Shown piece by piece: positions 34,439-44,571 of a stretch of DNA of 64,000 nucleotides (the first letter of the stretch is position 1; each line of letters starts with the position of its first letter). Source of the DNA: Falciphora oryzae (taxonomy: Eukaryota > Ascomycota > Sordariomycetes > Magnaporthales > Magnaporthaceae); assembly GCA_000733355.1 (NCBI GenBank), contig JNVV01000007.1:928624-992623 (forward strand), given 5' to 3'. The position numbers were made by a program, and so were the translations under genes. The notes beneath the pieces are model-generated. The model made no database searches and was not told the DNA's origin. It saw only the letters and a list, made by a program, of their open reading frames with translations.

Positions 34439-36288
34439 CTACGCCGTCTTCTTCTTTTTCTTGGGCGGCTTCTCCTCTTCCTCCTCGTCATCATCATCGT
34501 CGTCATCGTCTCCTTCGTTGCCGACACGGTTGTCCACGTCGCTCTCGTCGCTGCCGGAGCCCGAGCTCTCATGGTCCGAGTCGAACTCCTCGGCAACCTC
34601 GCTCTCCGAGTCGGCCTGGAAGTCCTCGTCCACGCTCTCCTCGTCCTCGTCGGCCGAGCCGCGGTCCGCGCGGGGACCAACCTCGTCGTCGGATGAGTCC
34701 ATGGCCTGCTGGCGCATGGCCGCTGCCATCAGGTTCGCGTCCTCGTCGAGCTCGTTCTTGACGCGCAACTCCTTGGCCTGGAAGAAGGACTCGAGCGCCT
34801 TGAGGTCCTCTCGGTTGATGTTGCTGAATTGCGACGACGTCCCAGTCCTCATATGGATCGTAATGTCGAAGGTCTGCGTCGCCGAGACGGCGCCTCCAAT
34901 ACGCGAGAACGTGACCGATCCTACCTGCTCGTACGAGATGTACGTCGCTGGCTTCGGCACGAACATGAAGGCCTTCTCCAGACAGTACAGGAAACCCTCG
35001 CTGGCCTTGATCGAGCACTTGATGCCCGTCTGTCCGCGGTGTCTATACTCGTCCAGGGGGATCTGTTAGTGACTAGAAAGTAGCACACCGCGGCTGCTAT
35101 TTTGCTTGCAGCGGGCGTAACTTACGTCTGGAAGCCCTTCGCGGGCGCGGTGATCTTCTTGTTTGCAAGCCCCCGGAAGATGTAAGTAACAACTTGGTGC
35201 AGGGGTTGCTCGTAGTGGCCTTGGAGCTTGTCCTTGTACTTGACGTTGAGCTCCTCCTCAGTCAGGTTCAGGTCAAGCGTAACCTCCTCGTCCCGCTTGA
35301 ACTGCATGACGATGAAAGGATATCTCGTCTGGCCCTGACGCAGAGGCGGGTCCAGCCCGATGCAGATCAGGAAGTGCATCTCGTCTGGCTTGGGCAGCAC
35401 CATGAACTTCTTGATCGCATCGTACTGCAGCTTGTAGTCATACGTCTTTCCGCGGAGGCGGAATGAGCCATCGTACATGTCGATGTCGAACCGACCTCTG
35501 GGAGTAAGATGTAGGACGTCGAGGAACGTCGCAATGGTGTCACCGGCAGTCTCGCCAATCTCCGCCTTCTCGATGAGGGTATCGTAAAAGATTGTGACTG
35601 CGTTCTTCTCCTCCTCGTCGGCGTCGCTGGCAGCATCCTCGCCCTCGGCCTCCTTTCTGGTGGTGGTGCCGGGGATGTAGAACCTGATCTCGGTGAGCTG
35701 GTCCTTGCCGGCGGTGGCTTTCTGGCCCTTGCCCTTGCCGCTGTCCTCGTTCACCGCGAACTCGACGGCGATCTCGTTGCGGCCCGCCAGGTTCGTGTTG
35801 GATATCTCCGAGTACGGGACCTCAAACGACGGCCGGTTCTGCACGTTGAAGGTGAGCTCCGCCTTGCCAAACTCGGCCTTGCCCCAGTTCCAGCCGCGGA
35901 GCGAGTGCTCCTTGTTCTCGAGGTTGTGGCTGTACCAGTTCTTGAAGACTCTGGTGAGTCGCTCATAGTCCTGTTGCGCATTAGAGAAACGTTAGAATAT
36001 GCTCGCTTTCCCCGTTGCCTCCCCAAGAGAAGCCGACTTGAGGAAGATTCTAACCTCTTGCTGGAAACCATCCAGCTGAATGAGTCCCGAGTTGCGCTGC
36101 ATAATCTTGACCTGGTAGCCCTTGGCGGCTCGGCTCCAGTTCGCGCCGCCGATATTGCTCGAATCGAGGGTGAAGGCATCGCCGCCGCCCGAGGGCTTCC
36201 AACCTAGGCCATGCTCGGCGAACCTGCACTTTCCGCTTTCTTTGGACAGATCCAGGTAAATGTTATCGAAGCTCTCGAAGACCGACAT
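34439..36288 (-). CDS. POB3: FACT complex subunit POB3 (SSRP1-type)
   Basis: Histone chaperone subunit that with Spt16 forms FACT and reorganises nucleosomes during transcription and replication. Exons 36288-36055, 35970-35126 and 35042-34439 encode 560 residues. The N-terminal domain begins MSVFESFDNIYLDLSKESGK. The middle PH modules contain FDIDMYDGSFRLRGKTYDYK, FMVLPKPDEMHFLICIGLDP and GIKCSIKASEGFLYCLEKAF. The C-terminal part is a long Glu/Asp/Ser tail ending in PPKKKKKTA. There is no HMG box, as usual in fungi, where Nhp6 supplies it. The acceptor of intron 2 is taken at GAGTATAG (35043), giving GFQTHRGQTGIKC. The nearer CTAACAG, 16 nt upstream, overlaps the branch point and would shift the frame. 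Confidence 0.95.
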
Positions 36289-36767
36289 GGCTGGAGATGT
36301 ATGCGCCGTCGATACGGCTGCCGTAGATGCGACCGCTGTCTAATATGTACTTTTGTTTGCGCGCGCCGTCGGGAGTGCGTCGGGGCGAGCGAGGTGGTGA
36401 TTTGGTCTGGTGCTCGGCGGCGTGGGAATCGCAGAGCAAGCCGCCCGGTCGCGTTTGTCAAACTGGGATGTTCAGGCTGGCTGGGGGACGCGACTTTAAT
36501 TGACAGGGATCCACTCTAAATTTTGAGTCGTCCTTCATAACCCTAACCCGCCCATAAAGTTTGGCAGCGCTGTTGGTGACGGTAATGGACCTCCATTTTC
36601 AGCGTCTGGTCGGCGAAAACGAGTGCGAGAACATTAGGCTTATACATCTCGGTGCCTTGTACAAAAAGGCCCCCGACGAAGGTGCGATACGACATTGTAA
36701 TATGGTGCAAATATCTGACCAGCTCCTATTTTACACTCATAACTTCCGCAAGCCGGCTCAACCTTCT
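36289..36767. promoter_or_regulatory. POB3 promoter / SEA4 3' end
   Basis: Short spacer holding the POB3 upstream region. It contains AACCCTAACCC at 36539-36549, a telomere-repeat-like motif that in many fungi is found upstream of housekeeping and ribosome-related genes as a Tbf1/TRF-type site. Nothing else stands out. Confidence 0.5.
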
Positions 36768-39700
36768 TCACTTGTAATTTAGCTCCGGGTTGGCCCTGAA
36801 GTTACACTTGCACCGACACTCGGGCACAGGACACTCAGCATGCCTCGCGAACCACTGCCTCGCGTGGTCCAGGTGCAGCACGTGCTCGCACTTCAGGCAG
36901 AAGGTCGGGAACCGCGCCGCGAGCCGCACCTGGGGATCCGCCGCCAGCTCAGGCCGGTCCGAGCGCGGCATACCCACCACCTCGAGGCACACCACGCACC
37001 GCGGCAGGTGCCGCTTGCACGTCGGGCAGCTGATGCCCGCGTCCGCCAGCTTGGCCATCAGCGGGTTCGCCTCGCCCGCGCCGGACGACGACGGGGGCGG
37101 CGGTGGAGGCGGCGGCGGTGCCGGGCCCATGACGACGCCGCCCCCGCCGACGGTGGTCGTTGCCGACAGGGCTGAAGGGCCGTGCAGCATGCCGCCCCCC
37201 GAGGGCCCCCTAGACAGCGAGGTCTCAGCGTCGCAGTATATGCACCGTAGCGCAATCTGTCGGAACGGCGGCTTGATGGTCGGGAGGCCATCCCGCTTGC
37301 TCTTCTTGGTGCTCTCCACCTCGAACTTGGTCCGCTGGAGGAAGGCCCGGTGGCGCTGCAGGTAGGCGCGGTATGATTTGCGCCAGGCCGCACATCGGAA
37401 GTCGTCGATGTAGCGGGGCGCGCAGATGGATATGATGAGGGTGGCCGTCTGCAAATCGTGGAACCGCTCGACATACTTGGCCAGTATGTCTACCATCTTG
37501 TCCGTGATCCCGGTCAGCACGATGCCTTCAATATCGCCGTGCTCGATCGCGATGTCAACCTCCTTTCGGAGCCATTCCGTCAGTTGGTCGTCCGTCAGAT
37601 GTCGGACCGCAACAAAGGCCCGCTCTCTAAGCGGCAGCGATCTCTGGTTAGTGATCGTGGTCCAGTCACCAGTTGCGATGAGTGACGATATGGCCCTGAG
37701 GTAGGGGTCCGTCCGCGAGGCCACCTTCTCGTCAAAGTCCAGCTGCTCCTTGGCCAGAGTGTTGTCTCCCCGCCCAATAAGCTGGAGAGCGAGCGACACG
37801 AACAGGAGTTCCGGATATTCCGAGCTCGCCTTCCGTAGTATCTCCACCGCGTGCTTGGTGTCGCCCGAGAAGAGGGCATGTGCCGTGCTCATGGTATGCC
37901 ACGTTGTCGTCTTCTCCGACGCAGGTATCTGCTCGAATTCGAGTAGATCCGCCGGCGCAGCCCGACCCCAGCCACAAATATCCAGGCAGAGCTCTCGGTG
38001 GTGAGGCCTCTTTGTCTCGACCCCTTCGAACCTCGAAATTCCGCGTTTCCTACACATTGCGTTGATCGAACGTTCCCAGGCCGAGGCATCAGGGGTCACT
38101 GTGCTCCCATCAGCCAATCTGGTCGAGGGTTTTTTCCCTGGTATCATTACCAAGTCAGCATGGTTATATCTTTAGCAGAAAAAGTGACATTACGCCTTGG
38201 GTCAACTTACCCAAGTCATTGAGCCACACTGTCGCCACTCCCATGTAGCTGAGATCAAGGGGGTGCGAGATCATTCCGCCATCAGCGACTGCCTCCTCGG
38301 CGCCTGCATTTTACGTCAGTGACGGGCAATCAGACGGAGACGATATTGTAAACACGTCTAGTAGCCCAAGATATTATCTTACCTAAGATCCAAACCCACG
38401 CGTCCCGTAGCCAAGGGTCATCGGCGACAATGCTTCTGTTTTTTTCGTAGTCAAACAAATACATTTCCTTCGCTCTTAGCAGCGGGACGTGATTCAGGAA
38501 GATCTGGGCGTCCTTTGGGAAACCCATCGTGCCCACAGTGAGCGAGAGGAGCTCCTCATGTCGCTCACGGTTGGTGACCAGTCGGCCTTCCGAGACTGCC
38601 AACGAGGACATTGCCTGGGTGGCGCTGTCTGCCCGTGAAGAGGCCTTTTGAGGAGAATCTCGTAAGTGTTCCTTGGCGTACTGCCTTAGAATGCGCATCT
38701 TTTCCGCCACCGATGTCACATTCTTGAACGATTCTGGAAGGGGAGGAGAGTCCTTGGCCGCCAGATCTTGCAACAGATCAGTGGATGGAATGCGGGTCTG
38801 GAGGGAGCCCTGCACAATGCCCAGTACATCAGGCTTCTTTCCGCCAAATATCGGGATGTCGGCAAGCTCATCCTCGGAAATGGCCGGGGCAAGGATTTGT
38901 GTTGCCTGGTGTGGCTCAAATCTCACGACGTCGTGGTGGTTTCCCCCAGCTAGATGCAGGTTGTACCGATTAGTATCAATCTGCCAAGGAAAACATCATG
39001 CAATTCACTTCATCCGCATCACTCACACTCGAGGCCTCTATGAGGCGCTTTCCAAGGGGAAAGTTTGTATGGATAAGTCCTTGCAAAAGACGGCACTTCC
39101 AAGATCTCGAAGGCGCCGTTGGCCCGAAGTACGAGCAGTCTCGGGCGCTGGACAGGGTTGGCCATCGTGACCCAATCGAACGAAACGATCCGTTCATTCT
39201 TCTTGGCTGGGTCGGAATAGTAGTTGTCCATCTCGTGAGATCTCCTCACAAGCAGCAGCTCTGGGCTTTCCTCAACTATCTCCTCGATCGGCTCCTTGGT
39301 GGTTGTTAGCACCTTGAGCTGGCCAGTCCGCGAAAGCACCGCCAGCAACCCCCGGTGGTCCCGGCAGTACCGCAGGGATCGGATGAAGGAGTTCTTGCTG
39401 TCGCTCATGGACTGGCTGGACTCGAGCTCAAGAGCGCTCTCAAGCCACAGGGCGCCGCCAAACGGGAGCCCGTCCTGGTGGGCGTTGAGGTATGATGGCG
39501 CCACCTGGAACGGATCAGTGGCTCGACGGTCCCAGACCATGATACCTGGCTGGTCCAGGGCGGAGGAGGCAAAATAGTTCTGGTCGGCGTAGTCGATGGC
39601 AAGATTATTATTGCATTTGGTCTCGTAGCGCGAAACGGGGTTGTGGCCAGCTGGGAAAGCACATGACATGACCGTCAGTTGGAACATAAAGTGTTGCCTA

Positions 39701-40348
39701 CGAAGGTAGGTTGGCAGCTACGGGGACTCATATGTCATGAGCAGCACAAGATCATAACATACCGCGTATATCATGGATGCGCAGTCCCGAGGTTTTGATG
39801 CCCACAACCAGCGTATTGGGGTTGTCTTCAAAGAACTTGACGCTCGATACGGAGAGACTGGGCTCGCGACGGACGGCGGGCTCAATGAAGGGGTCGATCC
39901 CCGAAGGGAACCCCTTGCTCGCAGAGTTCGAGTTCATGCTGGAGAGCCGGTTCACGTCCCAGACATAGAGGCACTGGTCGCTCCTGACTCTATCGAGGCC
40001 GACCGCGAGCATGCCCTGGGTGCTGAAGGCGACGGCCTGGCAGGTCCGGGCCATCTTGAGGTTGAGCTCCAGGTAGGCGTTGGAGTTATCGTCGATGCGT
40101 AGCAGGTTGACAATGCCACCCTGCGTGCCGACGGCCAAGAGGCCGGGCATCGACGGCGACCAGTCGTAGGTGGTAAGAGGCGGGAAGTCATCGTGCTGCG
40201 ACAACTTCTTGTACTGAAAGCTCCCGTTCTTAGCATGGCCCTCAGGCTCGTAAACCTGCACGACCCGATGCTGCAGGTTGATGTGGAGGAACGAGTCGAA
40301 CTTGGCGTTGGGCGACCATTTGATCAGCCCTGGCTCCGGACGATCCAT
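36768..40348 (-). CDS. SEA4: SEACAT/GATOR2 subunit SEA4 (MIOS homologue)
   Basis: Component of the vacuole-membrane SEA complex that regulates TORC1 in response to amino acids (human MIOS). Five exons: 40348-39763, 39650-39027, 38949-38383, 38303-38211 and 38137-36768; total 1079 residues, all junctions in frame. WD40 propeller in the first 400 residues (IKWSPNAKFDSFLHINLQ, TTYDWSPSMPGLLAVGTQGG, KFFEDNPNTLVVGIKTSGLR, QPGIMVWDRRA). An alpha-solenoid of the MIOS type follows (AHALFSGDTKHAVEILRKAS, WERSINAMCRKRGISRFEGV). The C-terminal Cys/His module reads CIYCDAET, CPTCKRHLPRCVVCLEVVG, FCLKCEHVLHLDHARQWF and CPVPECRCKC, the RING-like fold of this family. A low-complexity Gly/Pro loop interrupts the zinc module (GPAPPPPPPPPPSSSGAGE). 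Exon 4 is only 93 nt. The gene is divergent from EFG1. Confidence 0.93.
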
Positions 40349-41144
40349 GATGGAAGCCCCCTATTCTGTGATGGACGGGCAAATGGCGACGTCTACCAGA
40401 TGAAAGTGGCTCAGTGTTGACAACCTCGGGCGCCTCCAATCCCTCGAGCTCAAGGACAGCCGATATGCGGAGAAGGAGCCCCTAGGCTTAATTGATTCAA
40501 TGCAGCAAGCAGTTTCCTTGGGCCGGGGTCATCACATCACGTCTCCATAAACAACCAGCGTAATCGAAGGACTGGGGAGGTTCATTGTCAGGGCGAACTC
40601 GGCTCGTGCCAGCCGGGCGAGATAGAACTCGAAAACCAGAGGATTTGGAAAGAAGGAAGAAGAGTAACATACATCACGTTCTGGCCATTATCAAATTTTT
40701 TTTTTAATTTTTTTTTTTTTGCATTCGGTTGGCACCTTGCCTTGGACTGGTCTTCCAAATTCGGTCCTGCGATGCTGTAAACTGCCCCTTGAACCGAGAC
40801 GTGCCGGCTTGTTTGCACCAGAGAGGGCGAACGTGATTCAAGGTGCAGGCATGCAGTGGGGATCATGTTAGAACCATCACGTGACTGATAAGATAACCTG
40901 ACTCTGGGACCCAGAAAAAAGTTCCCGGCGGGGCCTCCGCCAGTGTCGGCCGCGATGGAAATTTCGGGCCATGTCGCGGGCGGTTCACGATATAAACGCC
41001 GCTTGCTTTACCCTCAAACCATCACCTGAATTCGAGTCGAGCCCAGTCTTGAATCGTCTACCGACTTCTCTTCCCAGTTGAACGAACCTAATAATTAGCG
41101 AGCGATATTCCTTTGCATCGAACCACACTTGCACACGAACCAAA
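40349..41144. promoter_or_regulatory. Divergent promoter region SEA4 / EFG1
   Basis: 796 bp shared by two growth-related genes. A TATAAACG box at 40991-40998 lies about 150 bp before the EFG1 start. A T-rich tract (T9, AA, T12) at about 40698-40720 could be a poly(dA:dT) nucleosome-excluding element serving both genes. Confidence 0.55.
40991..40997 (+). promoter_or_regulatory. TATA box of EFG1
   Basis: TATAAAC, about 154 bp upstream of the EFG1 ATG and followed by a C/T-rich leader (CTTCTCTTCCCAG). Position and sequence fit a core promoter element. Confidence 0.5.
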
Positions 41145-42078
41145 ATGGGGACGAAACGCCCGTACTCATCTGTCGACGGCCAGGGCGGCGGCCATCACAA
41201 ACATGGTCCCTCAAGAAAAAAGCCAAAGCAGGGCAGGAAGAACCCCGGGGCCGAGGATGCTTCCATTGGCGCCATGAAGAAGCGGACGCGCACGATAGAG
41301 CGGCGCCTCCAGAAACGGCCTGGAGACGAGAAGCCGATGCCCGCAAACGTGCAGAAGGACCTTGAGCGCGAGCTGGTGGCGCTGAAGCAGCGGATCCAGG
41401 AGGCTCAGGACAAGAAGCTGAGGAGTAGCATGATCGGCAAATACCACATGGTGCGCTTTTTTGGTAAGCACGACCGAATACGCCCTTCGTCCCGGACCGC
41501 GCTTTTCGCCCGCTCAGAGTGCTGACCGGATGCTCCCGGCCGCTTGGTTAGAACGCAAAAAGGCACAAAGGCTAGCGAAGAAGATCCAGAAGAAACTCGA
41601 CGAGGCCAAGGATCCGGACGAGATAGCCAAGCTCCAGAAGGATCTGCACATTGCGCAGGTGGACGTCAACTACGCCATATACTTCCCTTTCCTGGAGCAG
41701 TACGTCAGCCTGTATCCGTCCTCCGCCAAAGCCTCCAAGGAGACCGGCGACACGCCCGCGGCGGAGCTAGCCCTGCACGCCGAACGCCCGCCGATGTGGG
41801 CAACGGTGGAGGAAACAATGGAGCTGGGAGAGCGTGCGCTCATCAGGCTACAGAACCGACGTCCCGAGTCAGGGGGCGAGTCCAAAACCAGGACACACAA
41901 GGTCCCAGCCGGGGCGGCATTGGCCACGGGCGGGAGCAAGCCCGAAAAGTCAAAGGTCAAGAAGGAGGACGCAGCGGATGGCAAGGGCAAGAAGAAGGCC
42001 AAGGAACCGCCAAAGGCCCAGTCCGACGACGATGAGAGCGGCAGCGAAAGCGATGGAGGGTTCTTCGAGAAGGCGTGA
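41145..42078 (+). CDS. EFG1: rRNA-processing protein EFG1
   Basis: Nucleolar factor for early 18S rRNA processing (DUF2361 family). It is unrelated to the Candida transcription factor of the same name. Exons 41145-41463 and 41552-42078, with an 88-nt intron (GTAAGC...GCTGACC...TTAG), encode 281 residues. The start is Lys/Arg-rich (SRKKPKQGRKNP), followed by the family core MKKRTRTIERRLQK, VQKDLERELVALKQRIQEAQ, GKYHMVRFFERKKAQRLAKK, and HIAQVDVNYAIYFPFLEQYV followed by SLYP. Most of the core is coiled-coil helix. The tail is disordered with Lys and acidic blocks and ends GFFEKA. The splice falls in the conserved MVRFFERKKA stretch, so the junction is well supported. Confidence 0.94.
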
Positions 42079-42764
42079 AGCCGCGATTAACCGGTGGGAT
42101 GCATCAAACCCGGAGTTGTCTTTATTAATTTATACCCCTATGGTTTTCTGGTTTACAGCGCATCTGGTTTTTTGGTGACTTGAGGCATACTGTTGTTATA
42201 ATAATGGATTGACATAGTCGGGGCTGTAGTCGTGGACCTGATCCTGGTGTCCTCGCCGCTTGCCGGCGTGCCTGTGGGATGGGGTGCCCGACCGTCGGGA
42301 TGATTGCGCAGGGATTTATCGGGTGAAACCAACAGTCCACGGGCGGTCGCTCAAAGGTTGGAGTGAGAGTCGGGTGTCGGCGGTCAATCAATTCCTCAAC
42401 TGGGATCCCATTCCACGGGTTTGGTGTGTAACCGCCAGCGTTGGGCAGCCGCGGTCACACCAGGCGCCCAAGACAGGCAACCAACCGCCAAATCCGGACT
42501 GCTGCTTCCCCCCTTTTTTTTGGGCCGATTTAATTCATGTGTTGCTGCGGCTCATCCAGTCACTTGACAACCTCCAGAGCTGGCTCCCCACCTGCGCGGC
42601 TTGACAAGCTGAGTGAACGACCCTGCACCTTCCCAGAGCACATTTCAAACAACCGTGCTGCCCAACTTCCGCCTCACGCCCTTTGCTCTCACTCTGCTCT
42701 TCCTTTTTCTTCAAGCGCAACCCCACATCCCTCACAACCCTCGTAGCACTCAGGGCCACCTACG
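42079..42764. other. Intergenic EFG1 / dsRBD gene
   Basis: 686 bp between two plus-strand genes. No gene. The last 150 bp are C/T-rich (CTCTGCTCTTCCTTTTTCTTC), the usual fungal leader before the ATG at 42765. Confidence 0.5.
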
Positions 42765-44094
42765 ATGGCCGCGCCCTCTCCCCAGGTCGCGGGTGACCAA
42801 GGGATGATCGACTGGGCGAGCCTCAAGAAGTTAATAGCCTTGCAGGAGTCCCAGCAGCCGAACTTCATGCAGCCGGAACAATTGACGCCGGCGCAGTTAC
42901 GCATCTTTACTGAGCTCAACCGGGCGACCTCGGTTGCCCTCGAGACGCTGTCCACCACCGTGGCGCCGGAAGAGCCCAACCTTGGAGGCAAGGACTGGGT
43001 CAGCCTGCTTCACCGTAAGCTCTGCCTCTCCCAATGTCCTTACCCTTTTGTCCTTTCTTGGCGCCGGTTCTAAACCGCATCCACAGGATACCGTGACGCA
43101 CACTCCGACGGCAGCCACATCATCTACAAGGACGAGTCCCGTGGCCTAAAGTGGTGCTCCTTCACCAAACTGCCCGAGGCGGGAGACCTTGTCTTCCCAT
43201 CGGTTGGTATCCCGTTCAACAGGAAGAAAGAGTATGTTGGCTCCAAATCCTCCCTGGGTTCTTTGCACCCCATGTGCCCTCGTTGACTGCTTGGATGTTC
43301 CAACCTCAACATTAATACCCCGTCACCTGCTTGCTTCTGATTCATGATTCTGCGTGTAGCGCGAAGCAATATGCTGCCCATCAAGCCGTAGAATGGCTGA
43401 TGGTCAACCAATGGATGCCGGACGACGGTATCAACGTCACCTTCAAGAAGTCAAAGGAGTGTCCCCCGACCCCTTCCTCCACCAAGACCGGCATAACTAC
43501 CCCTCCGAGGCCGGGCCCGTCTTCCCCGCCAGCTGCGGCGGCAAAAGCCCCCCAGACACCCAAGTCCAGAGGCAGCAGGGACCACGGCTCCGGCAGCGGC
43601 GAGAAATCACCGGACGACTCGGATGACGATAATGTGATTGTCCAGGTCGAAAAGATGTGCCGTGGTTTCGGCTACGGCACGCCCAGATATGTAGTCACGC
43701 CTGCCGAGAACTCGTCGCATCTGTTCAACGGCATGGTGGACTGGGGCGACGAGTGGCGTGTTCCAGAGTCGGTGGGGGTCGTGAATAGTATATACGGAAG
43801 AAAGTACGTATTGCCGACTTGACATCTGACTGACTGACTGAACCACCTCTACTTCCCCCTCAGAGACTTCTATGTTTCGCCTAGCTAACGAGTTGAGTGC
43901 AAAGGCCCGCAAGAGACCTGATGGCCCAAGAGGTACTGCACCACTTGAGAGAGGTCGTCAAGCAGGAGAGGGAAGCTCAGAAAAAGGAGGCACTGAGGAT
44001 GCTCAAGAGTCAGCAGAGCACGGCGGCCCCAGCCCAGTCAAGCTCAGGCTCATGGACCCGAGGGCTAGGATGGCCTATGGGTTCCATTCGATAA
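42765..44094 (+). CDS. Double-stranded RNA-binding domain protein
   Basis: Predicted protein with two dsRBD-like folds; cellular role unknown. Four exons: 42765-43014, 43087-43231, 43360-43803 and 43905-44094; 342 residues. First domain (about 78-155): DWVSLLHRYRDAHSDGSHII, WCSFTKLPEAGDLVFPSVGI, FNRKKDAKQYAAHQAVEWLM, with the typical KKxAK-AA start of the last helix. A Pro/Ser/Lys linker follows. The second domain (about 210-295) is more divergent: VQVEKMCRGFGYGTPRYVVT, VVNSIYGRKPARDLMAQEVL. The last exon completes the final helix and then runs REVVKQEREAQKKEALRML. The last acceptor is placed at 43904, after the branch point GCTAAC; an earlier AG at 43863 would stop the protein after eight codons. 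It lies downstream of EFG1 on the same strand, with its own leader. Confidence 0.8.
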
Positions 44095-44571
44095 CTGCGT
44101 CTTTGCGTCCCTCACTGGGTGCGTCACTGGTACGTCCCGTGGGTTACCTAAACCACAGGCTTCACATGGATATTGGAGGGTTTGGGAAGATACGGATGGG
44201 GTTTGTGGCTTGGATTTCTGGCGTCTCGGAAGGGATGGGCTGCTTTTCTCGGGGTTCAGTCATTTTTTTCTTTTTCATATGCCGACAAAGCCTTCATGAG
44301 TACCCTAAAGATTGACAGTGACAATCTGGGTCAATATTTACAATCAGTCTTTGAACAAGCCCAATGACCAGAATAAGAAAAAATAATAAAAAAAAAGCAG
44401 TAGAATAACGACAATCACCGCATGAGAAATGTTAATAAATGAGCTCGTGCCAAGTAGAATCTCAGCAACAAGGAGCTCTAAGAGAAATACAACCTAGGCG
44501 CAAATAGCAGAAAATAATAGAGGCCCATGGCTCCGAGAATGCAGAGGAGAGAGAGAAAGGAAGAACTCAAA
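44095..44571. other. Intergenic, convergent 3' ends
   Basis: Spacer between the 3' ends of the dsRBD gene and the Ala/Ser-rich gene. It is A-rich near 44378-44396 (AATAAGAAAAAATAATAAAA), consistent with overlapping polyadenylation regions. No gene. Confidence 0.55.
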
